Positions 8,329 to 17,265 of a stretch of 64,000 bases of DNA are shown piece after piece. The notes under the pieces were generated by a model that ran no database searches, was not told the DNA's origin, and saw only the letters and a program-made list of their open reading frames with translations. The stretch comes from Microbispora corallina (GTDB lineage: Bacteria > Actinomycetota > Actinomycetes > Streptosporangiales > Streptosporangiaceae), in assembly GCF_016863035.1 (NCBI RefSeq), contig NZ_BOOC01000022.1:152598-216597 (forward strand). Direction: 5' to 3'. Within the stretch, counting starts at the first letter, position 1. Every line of letters begins with the position of its first letter. The position numbers were made by a program, and so were the translations under genes.

Positions 8329-9258
8329 TCACGCATGCGAGGTGAGCGTGGCGGGCTCCGACCTCTCGAACAGCGACTCGGTGTCGGCCCTGGCCTCGTT
8401 CACGGCGATCAGGCACAGGGTCAGGACCGCCACGAGCGCGGCCACCGCGAACGGCCGCCGCCGCGGCGGGGCGTCGAGCAGGCAGGTGATGCGGTCGGGC
8501 ACGGCGCCGTCGCTGAAGGCCAGCGCGGCCGGTCCCACGGCGTGCCTGCTGGTCGCGAGCGCGGCGCGGATGACGGCGCGGGCGGCCAGGCGGCGGTCGC
8601 CCACGTGGGCCGCGGCCCGCTCGTCGGCCCATCGCTCGGTCGTGTACTCGACGGTCCGCGGCAGCGCGGCGAGCATCGGGTTCAGCGCGGCCGTGACGGC
8701 CGCGGCCAGCCGGTAGAGGTGGTGGCGGTCGCCCAGGTGAGCCCGCTCGTGCGCCAGCAGCACCCGCCGCTCCTCGGCGGTGAGCGCGCGGAGCATCCCC
8801 GTCGTGACGACGATCCGGCCCGCGCGCCGCCCGGGCACGGCCCGGGCGCGGGGTACGGCGTCCCTCACGATGACCAGGTCGCCGGCGCCGGGGTGGGCCC
8901 CCCGGCACGCGCGGGCGGCCTCCGCGAGGGCCAGGCCCCGCCGTACGGCGGTCGCGGCGGCGAGGACGGCGAGCACGGCCAGCAAGCCCAGCGCGGCCTG
9001 GCCGACCAGCGGCGGCACGGGATCGTTGGCCTTCAGCAGCCGCACCGACCAGTCCCCGAACGCGGCCACGGCCGGAAGCTGGCCGACGTAGGTGCCGGCG
9101 AGCGCGGCCAGCGCGAACGCCGTGCTGAGCGCGCACGCGGCGCCCGAGGCGACCAGCAGCCGGGTCCCCGTGGCCGGCGCCAGCCGCCGCCCGAAACGCG
9201 GGATCGTCAGCCCGAGCAGGGCCGACACGAGGAACGGCAGGTAGACGACGAGGCGCAT
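8329..9258 (-). CDS. M56 family (BlaR1/MecR1-like) membrane metallopeptidase
   Basis: A 309-residue membrane protein. It has hydrophobic helices near 1-20, 33-58, 85-105 and 265-282, and a cytosolic zinc-protease core with LLAHERAHLGDRHH (the HExxH motif is HERAH at about 169-173) and a downstream ERWADERAA that supplies the third ligand. It is much shorter than BlaR1/MecR1 and has no penicillin-binding sensor domain after the last helix, so its signal is not beta-lactam binding as in staphylococci. It starts 1 nt after the BlaI-like gene's stop. By family logic it cleaves or inactivates that repressor. Confidence 0.88.
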   Translation of the reverse strand: MRLVVYLPFLVSALLGLTIPRFGRRLAPATGTRLLVASGAACALSTAFALAALAGTYVGQLPAVAAFGDWSVRLLKANDPVPPLVGQAALGLLAVLAVLAAATAVRRGLALAEAARACRGAHPGAGDLVIVRDAVPRARAVPGRRAGRIVVTTGMLRALTAEERRVLLAHERAHLGDRHHLYRLAAAVTAALNPMLAALPRTVEYTTERWADERAAAHVGDRRLAARAVIRAALATSRHAVGPAALAFSDGAVPDRITCLLDAPPRRRPFAVAALVAVLTLCLIAVNEARADTESLFERSEPATLTSHA

Positions 9259-9259
9259 G

Positions 9260-9637
9260 TCAACCGTCGACCTCCCGGAGCAGCCGCTGCAGCACCTGCT
9301 CGTCGTCCGGCGACAGCCGGGAGACGAACTCGGCCAGCACGGCGGCGCGGTCGCTGCGGCGTGCCAGCAGGTCGCGCATGGCTTCGGCCGTGTGCGCGGC
9401 CTCGCCGACCGCGGGGGCGTAGACGAACCCGCGACCGGCCCGCTCCCGCGTGGCCAGGCCCTTGCGGTGCAGCCGGGCCAGCGTGGTCATCACGGTCGTG
9501 TAGGCGAGCGAGCCGCCCAGCTCCGCCTGGACGTCGGCCGGGCTCATCGGCCCGGCGGCGGCCCACAGCGCGGCGAGGACCTCGTCCTCCAGCATCCCGG
9601 GCGACCTCTTGTCGGAGTGTCCCTGATCCCCGGCCAT
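9260..9637 (-). CDS. BlaI/MecI/CopY family transcriptional repressor
   Basis: A 125-residue winged-helix protein: LEDEVLAALWAAAGPMSPADVQAEL (helices 1-2), SLAYTTVMTTLARLHRKGLATRERAGRGFVYAP (recognition helix and wing), then a C-terminal dimerisation helix pair (AVLAEFVSRLSPDDEQVLQRLL). YTTVMTTLxRLxxKG is the family signature. I start it at ATG 9637, where GGGAGG sits 9 nt upstream. A GTG at 9661 would add 8 residues but would lie before this ribosome-binding site. Two dyads lie just upstream (9665-9701), consistent with autoregulation. Confidence 0.9.
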   Translation of the reverse strand: MAGDQGHSDKRSPGMLEDEVLAALWAAAGPMSPADVQAELGGSLAYTTVMTTLARLHRKGLATRERAGRGFVYAPAVGEAAHTAEAMRDLLARRSDRAAVLAEFVSRLSPDDEQVLQRLLREVDG

Positions 9638-9664
9638 GGGAACGCGCCTCCCTTTCACCACGTC

Positions 9665-9701
9665 CTACTATCGGGATAGTAGAAACTATCGGGGTAGTAG
9701 T
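9665..9701. promoter_or_regulatory. two BlaI-type operators between repressor and GT4 gene
   Basis: Dyad A (9665-9682): CTACTAT and ATAGTAG around CGGG. Dyad B (9683-9700): AAACTAT, CGGG, GTAGTAG, the left arm degenerate. Both share the spacing and the CG-starting spacer of the dyad at 8242. They lie in the 96-bp gap between the divergent repressor gene and the GT4 gene at 9734, so one repressor could control both directions. Confidence 0.75.
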
Positions 9702-9733
9702 TCAGGAGCCTACACGGGCGAAGGAGGCGGCGG

Positions 9734-10975
9734 ATGGAACCGTCGGAGGACGGCACGGCACGCGAGGGGGGCCGCATGACGGTGCGCTACCTCCTCATGA
9801 ACGCCTACAGCGTCGGCGGCACGATCCGGACCGTGATCAACCAGGCGAACGCGATGGCCGCCGCGGGACACGACGTCGACCTTGTGAGCGTCTTCCGGAC
9901 CCGGCAGGAGACGAGGTTCCCCGTCGACCCCCGGGTGCGGCTGCGCTCCCTCGCCGACCTGCGCGGGCCCGAGTGGCGGCACCCGCTGCGCACCTGGCTC
10001 GTCCGCCGTCCGAGCACCCTCGTGCCGCCGGCCGAGGTCCGTTACACGACGTTCAACCGCTTCAGCGACCCCCGGATCGTCGCCTACCTGCAGACTTTGC
10101 ACGGCGGCGTGCTGGTCACGACGCGGCCCGCATTGAACCTGCTGGCGGCCCGGTTCGCGCCGAGGGACGTGGTCCTGGTGGGGCAGGAGCACATGCACCT
10201 CGACTCGCACAAGGCCGGCCTGCGGGCCGAGATCGAGCGCTGGTACCCCCGGCTCGACGCGCTGGTCGCGCTCACCGAGACCGACGCCGCCCGGTACGGC
10301 GCGCTGCTCGCCGGGAGCGACGCCGCGGTGGTCGCGATCCCGAACGGGCTCACCCCGGCCGAGCGGCGCCCGGCGGACGTGGACGGCACCACCGTGGTGG
10401 CGGTCGGCCGGCTGACCCCGCAGAAGGGGTTCGACATGCTGATCACGGCGTTCGCCGCCGTCGCCGCGGCCCATCCGGAGTGGCGGCTGCGCATCTACGG
10501 GGACGGCAGGGAGCGGGCCCGGCTGCTCAGGCTGGCCGGCCGCCTCGGCCTGCGCGACCGCGTCTTCCTCATGGGGACGACCATGAAGATCGAAAAGGAG
10601 CTGGCGAAGGGGTCGCTGTTCGTGCTCAGCTCCCGTTCCGAGGGCTTCGGCATGGTCCTCATCGAGGCCATGGCCCACGGCCTGCCCGTGGTCAGCTTCG
10701 ACTGCCCCGAGGGCCCGGCGGAGATCGTCACGCCGGAGCGGGACGGTCTGCTGGTCCCGCCCAAGGACGTGGACGCCCTCGCGGCCGCGATCACGCGCCT
10801 CGTCGAGGACCCGGCGCTGCGCGCGTCCCTGGGGGCGGCCGCCCGCGCGTCGTCGGCCCGCTACGGGATGGACGTCGTCCACGCCCGCTGGGAGGCCCTG
10901 TTCGCCCGGCTCCTGACGGCCCGCGAGAACGCCGGAATTCAGGGAGGTACGCTCGGAAAGGCCGCGAACCGGTGA
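9734..10975 (+). CDS. GT4 family glycosyltransferase
   Basis: A 413-residue GT-B glycosyltransferase. It begins YLLMNAYSVGGTIRTVINQANAMAAAGHDV (acceptor-domain glycine loop), and its C-terminal domain has VVAVGRLTPQKGFDMLITAF, IYGDGRERARLLRLAGRLGL and the E-x7-E signature EGFGMVLIEAMAHGLPVVSFD at about 300-320. Proteins of this form occur with CDP-glycerol glycerophosphotransferases in wall-polymer loci. ATG at 9734 has a near-perfect AAGGAGG 6 nt upstream. ATG at 9776 (MTVRYLL) also has a purine-rich site and fits family N-termini, so the first 14 residues are uncertain. It is preceded by two BlaI-type operators. Confidence 0.88.
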   Translation: MEPSEDGTAREGGRMTVRYLLMNAYSVGGTIRTVINQANAMAAAGHDVDLVSVFRTRQETRFPVDPRVRLRSLADLRGPEWRHPLRTWLVRRPSTLVPPAEVRYTTFNRFSDPRIVAYLQTLHGGVLVTTRPALNLLAARFAPRDVVLVGQEHMHLDSHKAGLRAEIERWYPRLDALVALTETDAARYGALLAGSDAAVVAIPNGLTPAERRPADVDGTTVVAVGRLTPQKGFDMLITAFAAVAAAHPEWRLRIYGDGRERARLLRLAGRLGLRDRVFLMGTTMKIEKELAKGSLFVLSSRSEGFGMVLIEAMAHGLPVVSFDCPEGPAEIVTPERDGLLVPPKDVDALAAAITRLVEDPALRASLGAAARASSARYGMDVVHARWEALFARLLTARENAGIQGGTLGKAANR

Positions 10976-10992
10976 CGAGAGGACGACCGCCG

Positions 10993-11954
<962 letters not shown>

Positions 11955-11967
<13 letters not shown>

Positions 11968-13133
11968 CCGGGGAGCGCGGCGCAGAGACGGTCGAGCTCC
12001 TCCTCCGTGTTGTAGTAGTGGACCGAGGCCCGGACCATCGGCGGCAGCCCGCGGGCCTCGAAGTCCCACCGTGCCGAGGTCGGCCAGGACACCGACACGT
12101 TGATCGCCTGTTCCGACAGCGCGCGGGCGACGCCGGCGCTCTCGTGGCCGTCGACGGTGAACGTCACGATGCCGCAGCGCCGGACGCCCGTGTCGCGCAC
12201 CGTCACGCCGGGGATCGCGCGCAGGCGCTCGCGCAGGGTCTCCGCCAGCCCGGTCACCCGCTCCTCGATCGCGTCAAGGCCGAGGCCGAGGGCGTAGTCG
12301 GCGGCCACCCCCAGGCCGATCTTGCCGGCCACGAAGCCCTCCCAGTTCTCGAACCGGCGGGCGTCGTCGTGGACCGTGTACCCCCCGGCCGAGGTCCAGG
12401 TCGCCGCGTGCAGGTCGAGGAACGGCGGCTCCAGATCACGGAGGATCCGGCGGGAGCAGTACAGGAACCCGGTGCCCCGGGGTCCGCGGAGGAACTTGCG
12501 GCCGGTCGCCGACAGCAGGTCGCAGCCGATCTCGCGGACGTCCACCCGCATCTGGCCGACCGACTGGCACGCGTCGAGCAGATAGGTCACCCCGGCCTCG
12601 CGGGCCACCCGGCCGATCTCGGCCGCCGGGTTGACCAGGCCGCCCTGGGTGGGCACGTGGGTGACGGCGATCAGTCGCACCCGCTCGTCGATCATGTCGC
12701 GCAGGGCGCCGGCGGACAGCGCGCCGCTCTCGTCGTCCGGGACCGGCTCGACGCGCACGCCGTGCCGCCGGGCGATCTGGAGGAACGGGATCACGTTGCC
12801 GGCGTACTCGGCGCGGGATGTGAGGATCCGGTCGCCCGGCCGCCAGGGCAGCGAGTAGAAGGCCATGTCCCAGGCGCGGGTGGCGTTCTCCACGATGGCG
12901 ATCTCGTCGCGGCCGGCCCCGACGAGCGCGGCCAGCGCGTCGTAGGCGTGCTCGGTCCGCGCCTCCTCGGCGCGGGCGGCCCTGTAGCCGCCGATCCGCT
13001 CCTCCAGCCGCAGGTGCCCGACGACGGCGTCGGTCACCGGCCGCGGCGGCAGGGACGATCCCGCGTTGTCGAGGTGGACCACCTCCGCGCATCCCGCCGT
13101 GTCGGCCCGCACCCGCTCGACGTCGATCCCCAC
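11955..13133 (-). CDS. class V aminotransferase (cysteine desulfurase-like PLP enzyme)
   Basis: A fold-type I PLP enzyme of about 392 residues. It has VHLDNAGSSLPPRPV near the N-terminus, VTHVPTQGGLVNPAAEI, YLLDACQSVGQ (the PLP-contacting Asp) and LSATGRKFLRGPRGTGFLY, where the Lys of GRKF binds PLP. No conserved mobile-loop Cys of true cysteine desulfurases is obvious, so isopenicillin-N-epimerase-like or selenocysteine-lyase-like chemistry is equally possible. GTG at 13133 has GGAGG 5 nt upstream. GTG at 13139 would overlap that site. The LysR gene at 13179 reads in the same direction, 45 bp upstream. Confidence 0.85.
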
Positions 13134-13178
13134 GGCCACCTCCGCGTACGGTCCCGGACGACCATTCTGCCCGCCTGA

Positions 13179-14087
13179 TCACCGAGGTGACCGGACGGCG
13201 TCCTGTCCCAGCACGTGGTGGTCGACGAGGTCGAGGAAGGCCCGCACGGCCGCGCTGGGCCGCCGGGTGGCCGAGGTGGCCACGGACAGCGACCAGGTCA
13301 GGGTGGCGCCGGCGGTCCGCAGGACCCGCAGGTCGGGGTCGTGCGGCGCGACGAACTCGGGCAGGAACGCGACGCCGAGGCCGTGCCGGACGTAGGCCGA
13401 GCCGGTCGCGACGTCGGCCACCTCCAGCCGGACCCGCCGCTCCACCCCGGCGGCGGCGAAGGCCCGGTCCACGACGGTCCGGTTGCCGTACCCGGGCGGG
13501 AAGTCGATGAACTCCTCCTCCGACAGCCGCGCCAGCGGGACGGCCTCCTCCCCCGCCAGCGGGTGGTCGGCCGGCACGACGAGCACCAGCGGCACCGCCG
13601 CCAGCTCCCGTATGGCGAGCCCCGGCAGGGGCCCGGGCAGCGAGACGAACGCGGCGTCGAGTTCCCCGGCGACCAGCGCCTGGGCCAGCCCGGCCGAGCC
13701 GGTCGGCGCGATCCGCAGGCGCATGGTGACGCCGGGATGCTCCGCGTGGAAGCGCCCGAGCAGGGCGGGCAGGTCGACGAGCGGCAGCGAGGTCAGCGTG
13801 CCGATGTCGATCGTGCCGCGCAGACCGTCCTCGGCCGCCTGGACGGCCTCCCGGGCCGAGCGGACCGCGTCCAGCACGGCTCTGGCCTCGGGTAGCAGCA
13901 CGCACCCGGCGTCGGAGAGGGAGACCCGCTGGGAGGTGCGGTCGAACAGCGTCACCCCGAGCTCCCGCTCCAGCGACCGGATGGCGGCCGAGACCCCGGA
14001 CTGCACCACGTGCAGCCGCCGGGACGCACGAGTGAAGTTCAGCTCCTCGGCGACGGCCACGAAATACTCGAGATGACGCAGCTCCAT
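13179..14087 (-). CDS. LysR family transcriptional regulator
   Basis: A 302-residue LysR protein. The N-terminal winged HTH is MELRHLEYFVAVAEELNFTRASRRLHVVQSGVSAAIRSLERELG, followed by the periplasmic-binding-protein-like effector domain (about 90-295). The ATG at 14087 is the canonical family start, although the frame stays open far upstream. It is divergent from the MFS remnant at 14203, and the T-N11-A dyad at 14097-14111 sits in front of its own start, the usual autoregulatory arrangement. Confidence 0.9.
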   Translation of the reverse strand: MELRHLEYFVAVAEELNFTRASRRLHVVQSGVSAAIRSLERELGVTLFDRTSQRVSLSDAGCVLLPEARAVLDAVRSAREAVQAAEDGLRGTIDIGTLTSLPLVDLPALLGRFHAEHPGVTMRLRIAPTGSAGLAQALVAGELDAAFVSLPGPLPGLAIRELAAVPLVLVVPADHPLAGEEAVPLARLSEEEFIDFPPGYGNRTVVDRAFAAAGVERRVRLEVADVATGSAYVRHGLGVAFLPEFVAPHDPDLRVLRTAGATLTWSLSVATSATRRPSAAVRAFLDLVDHHVLGQDAVRSPR

Positions 14088-14096
14088 ACTGCGATT

Positions 14097-14111
14097 ATCA
14101 CAGATCGTGAT
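14097..14111. promoter_or_regulatory. LysR-type dyad ATCAC-N5-GTGAT
   Basis: A 15-bp inverted repeat (arms ATCAC/GTGAT) containing T-N11-A, located between the LysR gene and the divergent MFS gene, 10 bp before the LysR start codon. It is a likely binding site for that regulator. Confidence 0.55.
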
Positions 14112-14202
14112 TGATCTCAGCACCAGCATTCGTTGGACTCGATCGCTGGGCGACGGCCATCCTTGTCGTGGACGAGGACCACCGCGAGCGAATGGACGAG
14201 AC

Positions 14203-15111
14203 GTGCCCATCGCCCCCCGGACGCAGATCGAGATCCGCCGGACCGCCGGCCGTCCCTCCGCGTCCCACCACGCCGGATTCTGGTTCGCCGCCGTCGCGTT
14301 CGCCGTCCAGATGGGGTTCGGCACGGCGCCCACCCCGCTCTGGCCGCTGTACGAGGCCGGTGACGGCTTGGGGCCCACGACGGTGACCGTCGCCTTCGCC
14401 CTGCTCATGGTGGGGGCGGCCGCGAGCTTCCGCACCCTCGGCCACCTGTCCGACCGGCACGGCCGGCGGCGGGTGATCGTCCTGGCGCTGCTGACGGCGA
14501 CGGCCGCCACCCTCGTGCTCCTCGCGTGGCCCTCGCTCCCCGGCCTGCTCGCCGGGCGGTTGCTGACCGGCGTGGCCCTCGAGATGCCGGCCTCCACGGC
14601 CACGACGCACCTGTCCGACCTGTACGGCCGGGCGCACCCCCGCCGCCCCGGGTCGGGCGTGCCCGACGTGGTGGCGACTGCGGCCATGATCAGGGAGCGG
14701 CTCGGCATCGGCGCCCCGCTCGCGGGCGGGCTGCCCGGGTTCGTCACGTTCCTGGCCGCCGCCGGGGGCCGGCTCGCCCTCGGGCACGCCGCGCCCCGGC
14801 GGATCCTCCTGACCGGGCTCGCGCTGTTCCCCGCCGGCCTGGCGCTGGTCGCCGTGTCGCTCGGCCCCCCGGCCCTGTGGCTCTACCTGCTCGCCTCGGC
14901 CGCGGCGGGAGCGGGAGCCGGGCTGCTGTTCAAGGGCGTGCTCGCCGTGTTCTTCGTCGTCGCGTACGCCGTCATGGGCCTGCAGGCGATCGGGTTCGGC
15001 GTCGCGAACCAGGGCTTCGGGCTGCTGCCGTCGATGATCGGCTTCGCGGTCCTGCTGTCGGCGGGAGCGGCCGCCTCGGTGGCCGCCCTGCCGGGCAGAG
15101 CCGGCGCCTGA
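14203..15111 (+). CDS. MFS transporter remnant with internal deletions
   Basis: The 302-residue product has clear MFS segments: an N-terminal helix (FWFAAVAFAVQMGFGTAPTPLWPLYEA), the A-motif loop GHLSDRHGRRRVIVLAL, RLLTGVALEMPASTATTHLSDLYG, and a C-terminal LLFKGVLAVFFVVAYAVMGLQAIGFGVANQGFG. Full-length relatives have about 400 residues. Here roughly 100 residues around helices 6-7 and the loop before helices 10-11 appear to be missing without breaking the frame, leaving about 8-9 helices. GTG at 14203 is the most plausible start. It is probably non-functional as a transporter. It is divergent from the LysR gene that would have controlled it. Confidence 0.6.
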   Translation: MPIAPRTQIEIRRTAGRPSASHHAGFWFAAVAFAVQMGFGTAPTPLWPLYEAGDGLGPTTVTVAFALLMVGAAASFRTLGHLSDRHGRRRVIVLALLTATAATLVLLAWPSLPGLLAGRLLTGVALEMPASTATTHLSDLYGRAHPRRPGSGVPDVVATAAMIRERLGIGAPLAGGLPGFVTFLAAAGGRLALGHAAPRRILLTGLALFPAGLALVAVSLGPPALWLYLLASAAAGAGAGLLFKGVLAVFFVVAYAVMGLQAIGFGVANQGFGLLPSMIGFAVLLSAGAAASVAALPGRAGA

Positions 15112-15124
15112 GGCACAGGCGCTG

Positions 15125-15153
15125 TTCTATTCGCGAATCGGGGCTCGCATAAT
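15125..15153 (+). promoter_or_regulatory. promoter for a leaderless HTH gene, with palindrome ATTCGCGAAT
   Basis: The -10-like CATAAT (15148-15153) is only 6 nt from the ATG at 15160, and no ribosome-binding site precedes that ATG, so transcription probably starts at the start codon. A weak -35 (TTCTAT, 15125-15130) is 17 bp upstream. The perfect palindrome ATTCGCGAAT (15129-15138) sits between the two, as for a repressor. A related word, TTCGTGAA, recurs at 15482-15489. Confidence 0.5.
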
Positions 15154-15159
15154 CGGGAC

Positions 15160-15480
15160 ATGACCGAAACGAGCCCCGTCCGCGCGGAGGGGTGGGCGTT
15201 CCTGACCAACCACGCGCACGTGCTGCTGGCCATCGCCCGCGACCCCGACGCCCGGCTGCGCGACGTGGCCGAGGCCGCCGGCATCACCGAGCGCGCGGCC
15301 CAGGCCATCGTGGGCGACCTGGAGGAGGCCGGCTACCTGCGCCGGGAGCGGGTGGGCCGCCGCAACCACTACGAGATCAACGCGCTGGCCCGGCTGCGGC
15401 ATCCCGCGGAGCGGGAACACGGCGTCGCCGACCTGCTCGCCCTGTTCGGGCCCCGGCCCGCCCTTGACGGCGGAAGTTGA
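15160..15480 (+). CDS. winged-helix transcriptional regulator
   Basis: A 106-residue single-domain winged HTH (WAFLTNHAHVLLAIARDPDARLRDVAEAAGITERAAQAIVGDLEEAGYLRRERVGRRNHYEIN), of the MarR/ArsR-like class widespread in actinobacteria, followed by a short tail. No effector domain is present. It seems to be translated from a leaderless transcript. The palindrome in its promoter (15129) and the related word near the TerC promoter (15482) make autoregulation, and perhaps control of terC, plausible. Confidence 0.85.
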   Translation: MTETSPVRAEGWAFLTNHAHVLLAIARDPDARLRDVAEAAGITERAAQAIVGDLEEAGYLRRERVGRRNHYEINALARLRHPAEREHGVADLLALFGPRPALDGGS

Positions 15481-15493
15481 TTTCGTGAATACT
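15464..15493 (+). promoter_or_regulatory. candidate sigma-70 promoter for the TerC gene
   Basis: TTGACG (15464-15469) and AATACT (15488-15493) are 18 bp apart, straddling the stop codon of the HTH gene. The predicted start of transcription near 15500 is right at the 5' edge of the riboswitch-like element. Confidence 0.5.
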
Positions 15494-15501
15494 GAAACGT
15501 A

Positions 15502-15627
15502 GTTCGAGGGGGAGTACCCGCACGCCTCAGCGTCGTCACCACGGCCGCCGCCGACCGGCGGTCCGGCGCGAGGGCCGTCCTCCGGCCCGGGGAGACCGTC
15601 GACCCGCTCTGTCCGCCGTACGGCGGA
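15502..15627 (+). promoter_or_regulatory. yybP-ykoY-like (Mn2+) riboswitch upstream of terC
   Basis: The three conserved words of the yybP-ykoY family appear in order: GAGGGGGAGTACC (15506-15518), CGTCGTCACCACG (15531-15543) and CCGGGGAGACCG (15587-15598), separated by a GC-rich stem region. A perfect 16-bp inverted repeat, TCCGCCGTACGGCGGA (15612-15627), follows and runs into the ribosome-binding region (GGAGAGG at 15631), so it can serve as the expression platform. The downstream gene is a TerC/Alx protein, the classic target of this Mn2+-sensing class. Not modelled by covariance. Confidence 0.75.
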
Positions 15628-15643
15628 GATGGAGAGGTTGACG

Positions 15644-16588
15644 ATGCCGTCGAATGTCCCGTTGTGGGCGTGGGCCGCGGTTCTCGCGATCATCCTGCTC
15701 ATGCTCGCGATCGACCTGGTGGCCCACCGCAGGGCCCACGTCGTCGGGTTCCGGGAGGCCCTCGCCTGGTCGGGGGTCTGGGTGGCGCTCGGCCTCGGGT
15801 TCGGGGCCGTGGTCTGGCTGACGCTCGGCCCGGACGCCGGGGGGCAGTACCTGGCGGGATACCTCATCGAGAAGTCCCTCGCCGTGGACAACGTGTTCGT
15901 GTTCGCGCTGCTGTTCGGCTTCTTCGCGGTGCCCCGGGAGCTCCAGCACCGGGTGCTGTTCTACGGCGTGCTCGGCGCGCTCGTCTTCCGCGCCCTGTTC
16001 ATCGGCGTGGGCGCCGTGCTCCTGCAGAACTTCCACTGGGTGCTCTACGTCTTCGGGGCGTTCCTGCTCTACACGGGCGTGAAGATGGCCCGCCACTCCG
16101 CCGTCGAGGTGCACCCGGACCGCAACCCGGTGCTGCGCGCCATGCGCCGGGTCGTGCCGGTCGCCGGGGAGTACCACGGCGCCCGCTTCTGGATCCGCGA
16201 CAACGGGCGGCTGGTCGCCACCCCGCTGATGGCCGTGCTCGTCGCGGTCGAGACCACGGACATCGTCTTCGCCGTCGACTCGATCCCGGCGATCTTCGCG
16301 GTCACGAACGACACGTTCCTGGTGTTCACGTCCAACGCGTTCGCGATCCTGGGCCTTCGGGCCATGTACTTCCTGCTCGCCGGGGCCTTGCACCGGTTCG
16401 GCCACCTCCGGTACGGCCTGGCCGCGATCCTGGTGCTGGTGGGCGTGAAGATGCTGCTCGCCGACGTGTACAAGGTGCCCGTCTGGCTGTCGCTGTCCGT
16501 GATCGCGGCCTGCCTCGCGGCCTCGGTCGCCTGGAGCCTGGTCGCGAGCCGCCGGTCGGAGCACGTCCCCGAGCCGTCCCGCGAGTGA
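15644..16588 (+). CDS. TerC/Alx family membrane protein (metal homeostasis)
   Basis: A 314-residue membrane protein with about nine helices and the TerC signature LVAVETTDIVFAVDSIPAIFAVTND (about 195-220). A second acidic membrane motif, ALAWSGVWVALGLGF...EKSLAVDNVFVFALLFGFF, lies in the first half. Alx/TerC proteins export Mn2+ or load metalloenzymes at the membrane. ATG at 15644 is chosen over 15629 because GGAGAGG lies 6 nt before it. The riboswitch-like leader immediately upstream supports regulation by Mn2+. Confidence 0.92.
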   Translation: MPSNVPLWAWAAVLAIILLMLAIDLVAHRRAHVVGFREALAWSGVWVALGLGFGAVVWLTLGPDAGGQYLAGYLIEKSLAVDNVFVFALLFGFFAVPRELQHRVLFYGVLGALVFRALFIGVGAVLLQNFHWVLYVFGAFLLYTGVKMARHSAVEVHPDRNPVLRAMRRVVPVAGEYHGARFWIRDNGRLVATPLMAVLVAVETTDIVFAVDSIPAIFAVTNDTFLVFTSNAFAILGLRAMYFLLAGALHRFGHLRYGLAAILVLVGVKMLLADVYKVPVWLSLSVIAACLAASVAWSLVASRRSEHVPEPSRE

Positions 16589-16728
16589 CGGCCGGGCGCG
16601 ACGGCGGCGGAACCGGGCCTCGCGCGCGGAGGCCGGCTCGCCCTACGCTGCGGAGATCGACGATCTGGCAACGTGGCCGGCGGCACGGGACGACCGGCCG
16701 CCGGCACGCGGGAGGAGAGGTATCCGCC

Positions 16729-17199
16729 GTGGTGAACGGATCCGCCCCGGACGACGCCGCCGCGGTCGCGCTGACGAGGGTGACCGGCATGCGCGACTGG
16801 TACGCCCGGCAGGCGGCCAGGGCCAGGCTCGGGCACCGGGGCACCGAGCTGGGCGTCATCGTGCTCGGCGCGGCGGTCCCGCTGACGGCGGCGCTGGGCC
16901 TGGGCAGCACGGTCGCCGCCGTGCTCGGCGCCGGGGTCGTCGTCCTGACGGGCGTCCGCGGGCTGTACCAGTGGCACGAGAACTGGCTCGCCGCCATCGA
17001 CGCGCAGCTGTCCCTCGAGACCGAGCTCGCGCTGTTCGCGGTGGGCGCGTCCCCCTACGACGGCCCCGATCGCGCGGCGGTCCTGGTCCGGACGGCCGAG
17101 GCGGTGAAGACGGCGGACGCCCGGCAGTGGAGCAGCCGCCGCCGAGCGGCTCGCGTCCCCGACGGCGCCGGAGCCGGTTCCGCGGCCGACCTCAGCTGA
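16729..17199 (+). CDS. DUF4231-type membrane protein
   Basis: A 156-residue protein with the layout of small DUF4231 proteins: an N-terminal helix (LTRVTGMRDWYARQAARARLGHRGTE), two adjacent membrane segments (LGVIVLGAAVPLTAALGL and GSTVAAVLGAGVVVLTGVRGLYQWHENW), and a charged C-terminal helix. GTG at 16729 has GGAGGAGAGG 8 nt upstream. A second GTG follows directly. Function unknown; relatives sometimes accompany effector systems, but nothing here suggests one. Confidence 0.75.
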   Translation: MVNGSAPDDAAAVALTRVTGMRDWYARQAARARLGHRGTELGVIVLGAAVPLTAALGLGSTVAAVLGAGVVVLTGVRGLYQWHENWLAAIDAQLSLETELALFAVGASPYDGPDRAAVLVRTAEAVKTADARQWSSRRRAARVPDGAGAGSAADLS

Positions 17200-17265
17200 C
17201 CGCGCGGCCCGGCGCCGGTCTCGTGGCCGACTCCGGACGACCTCGCGGGGCCGGCGCGGGCGGGG

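Noticed and set aside
9260..9637. BlaI-like protein as regulator of a beta-lactamase
   Set aside because: No beta-lactamase is adjacent. The serine hydrolase at 26878 is 17 kb away, is linked to murQ and has no matching dyad.
8314..10992. N-terminal extension of the GST frame
   Set aside because: The frame stays open far upstream, but this part is low-complexity and lies across two real genes in other frames. The GST begins at 10993 with a ribosome-binding site.
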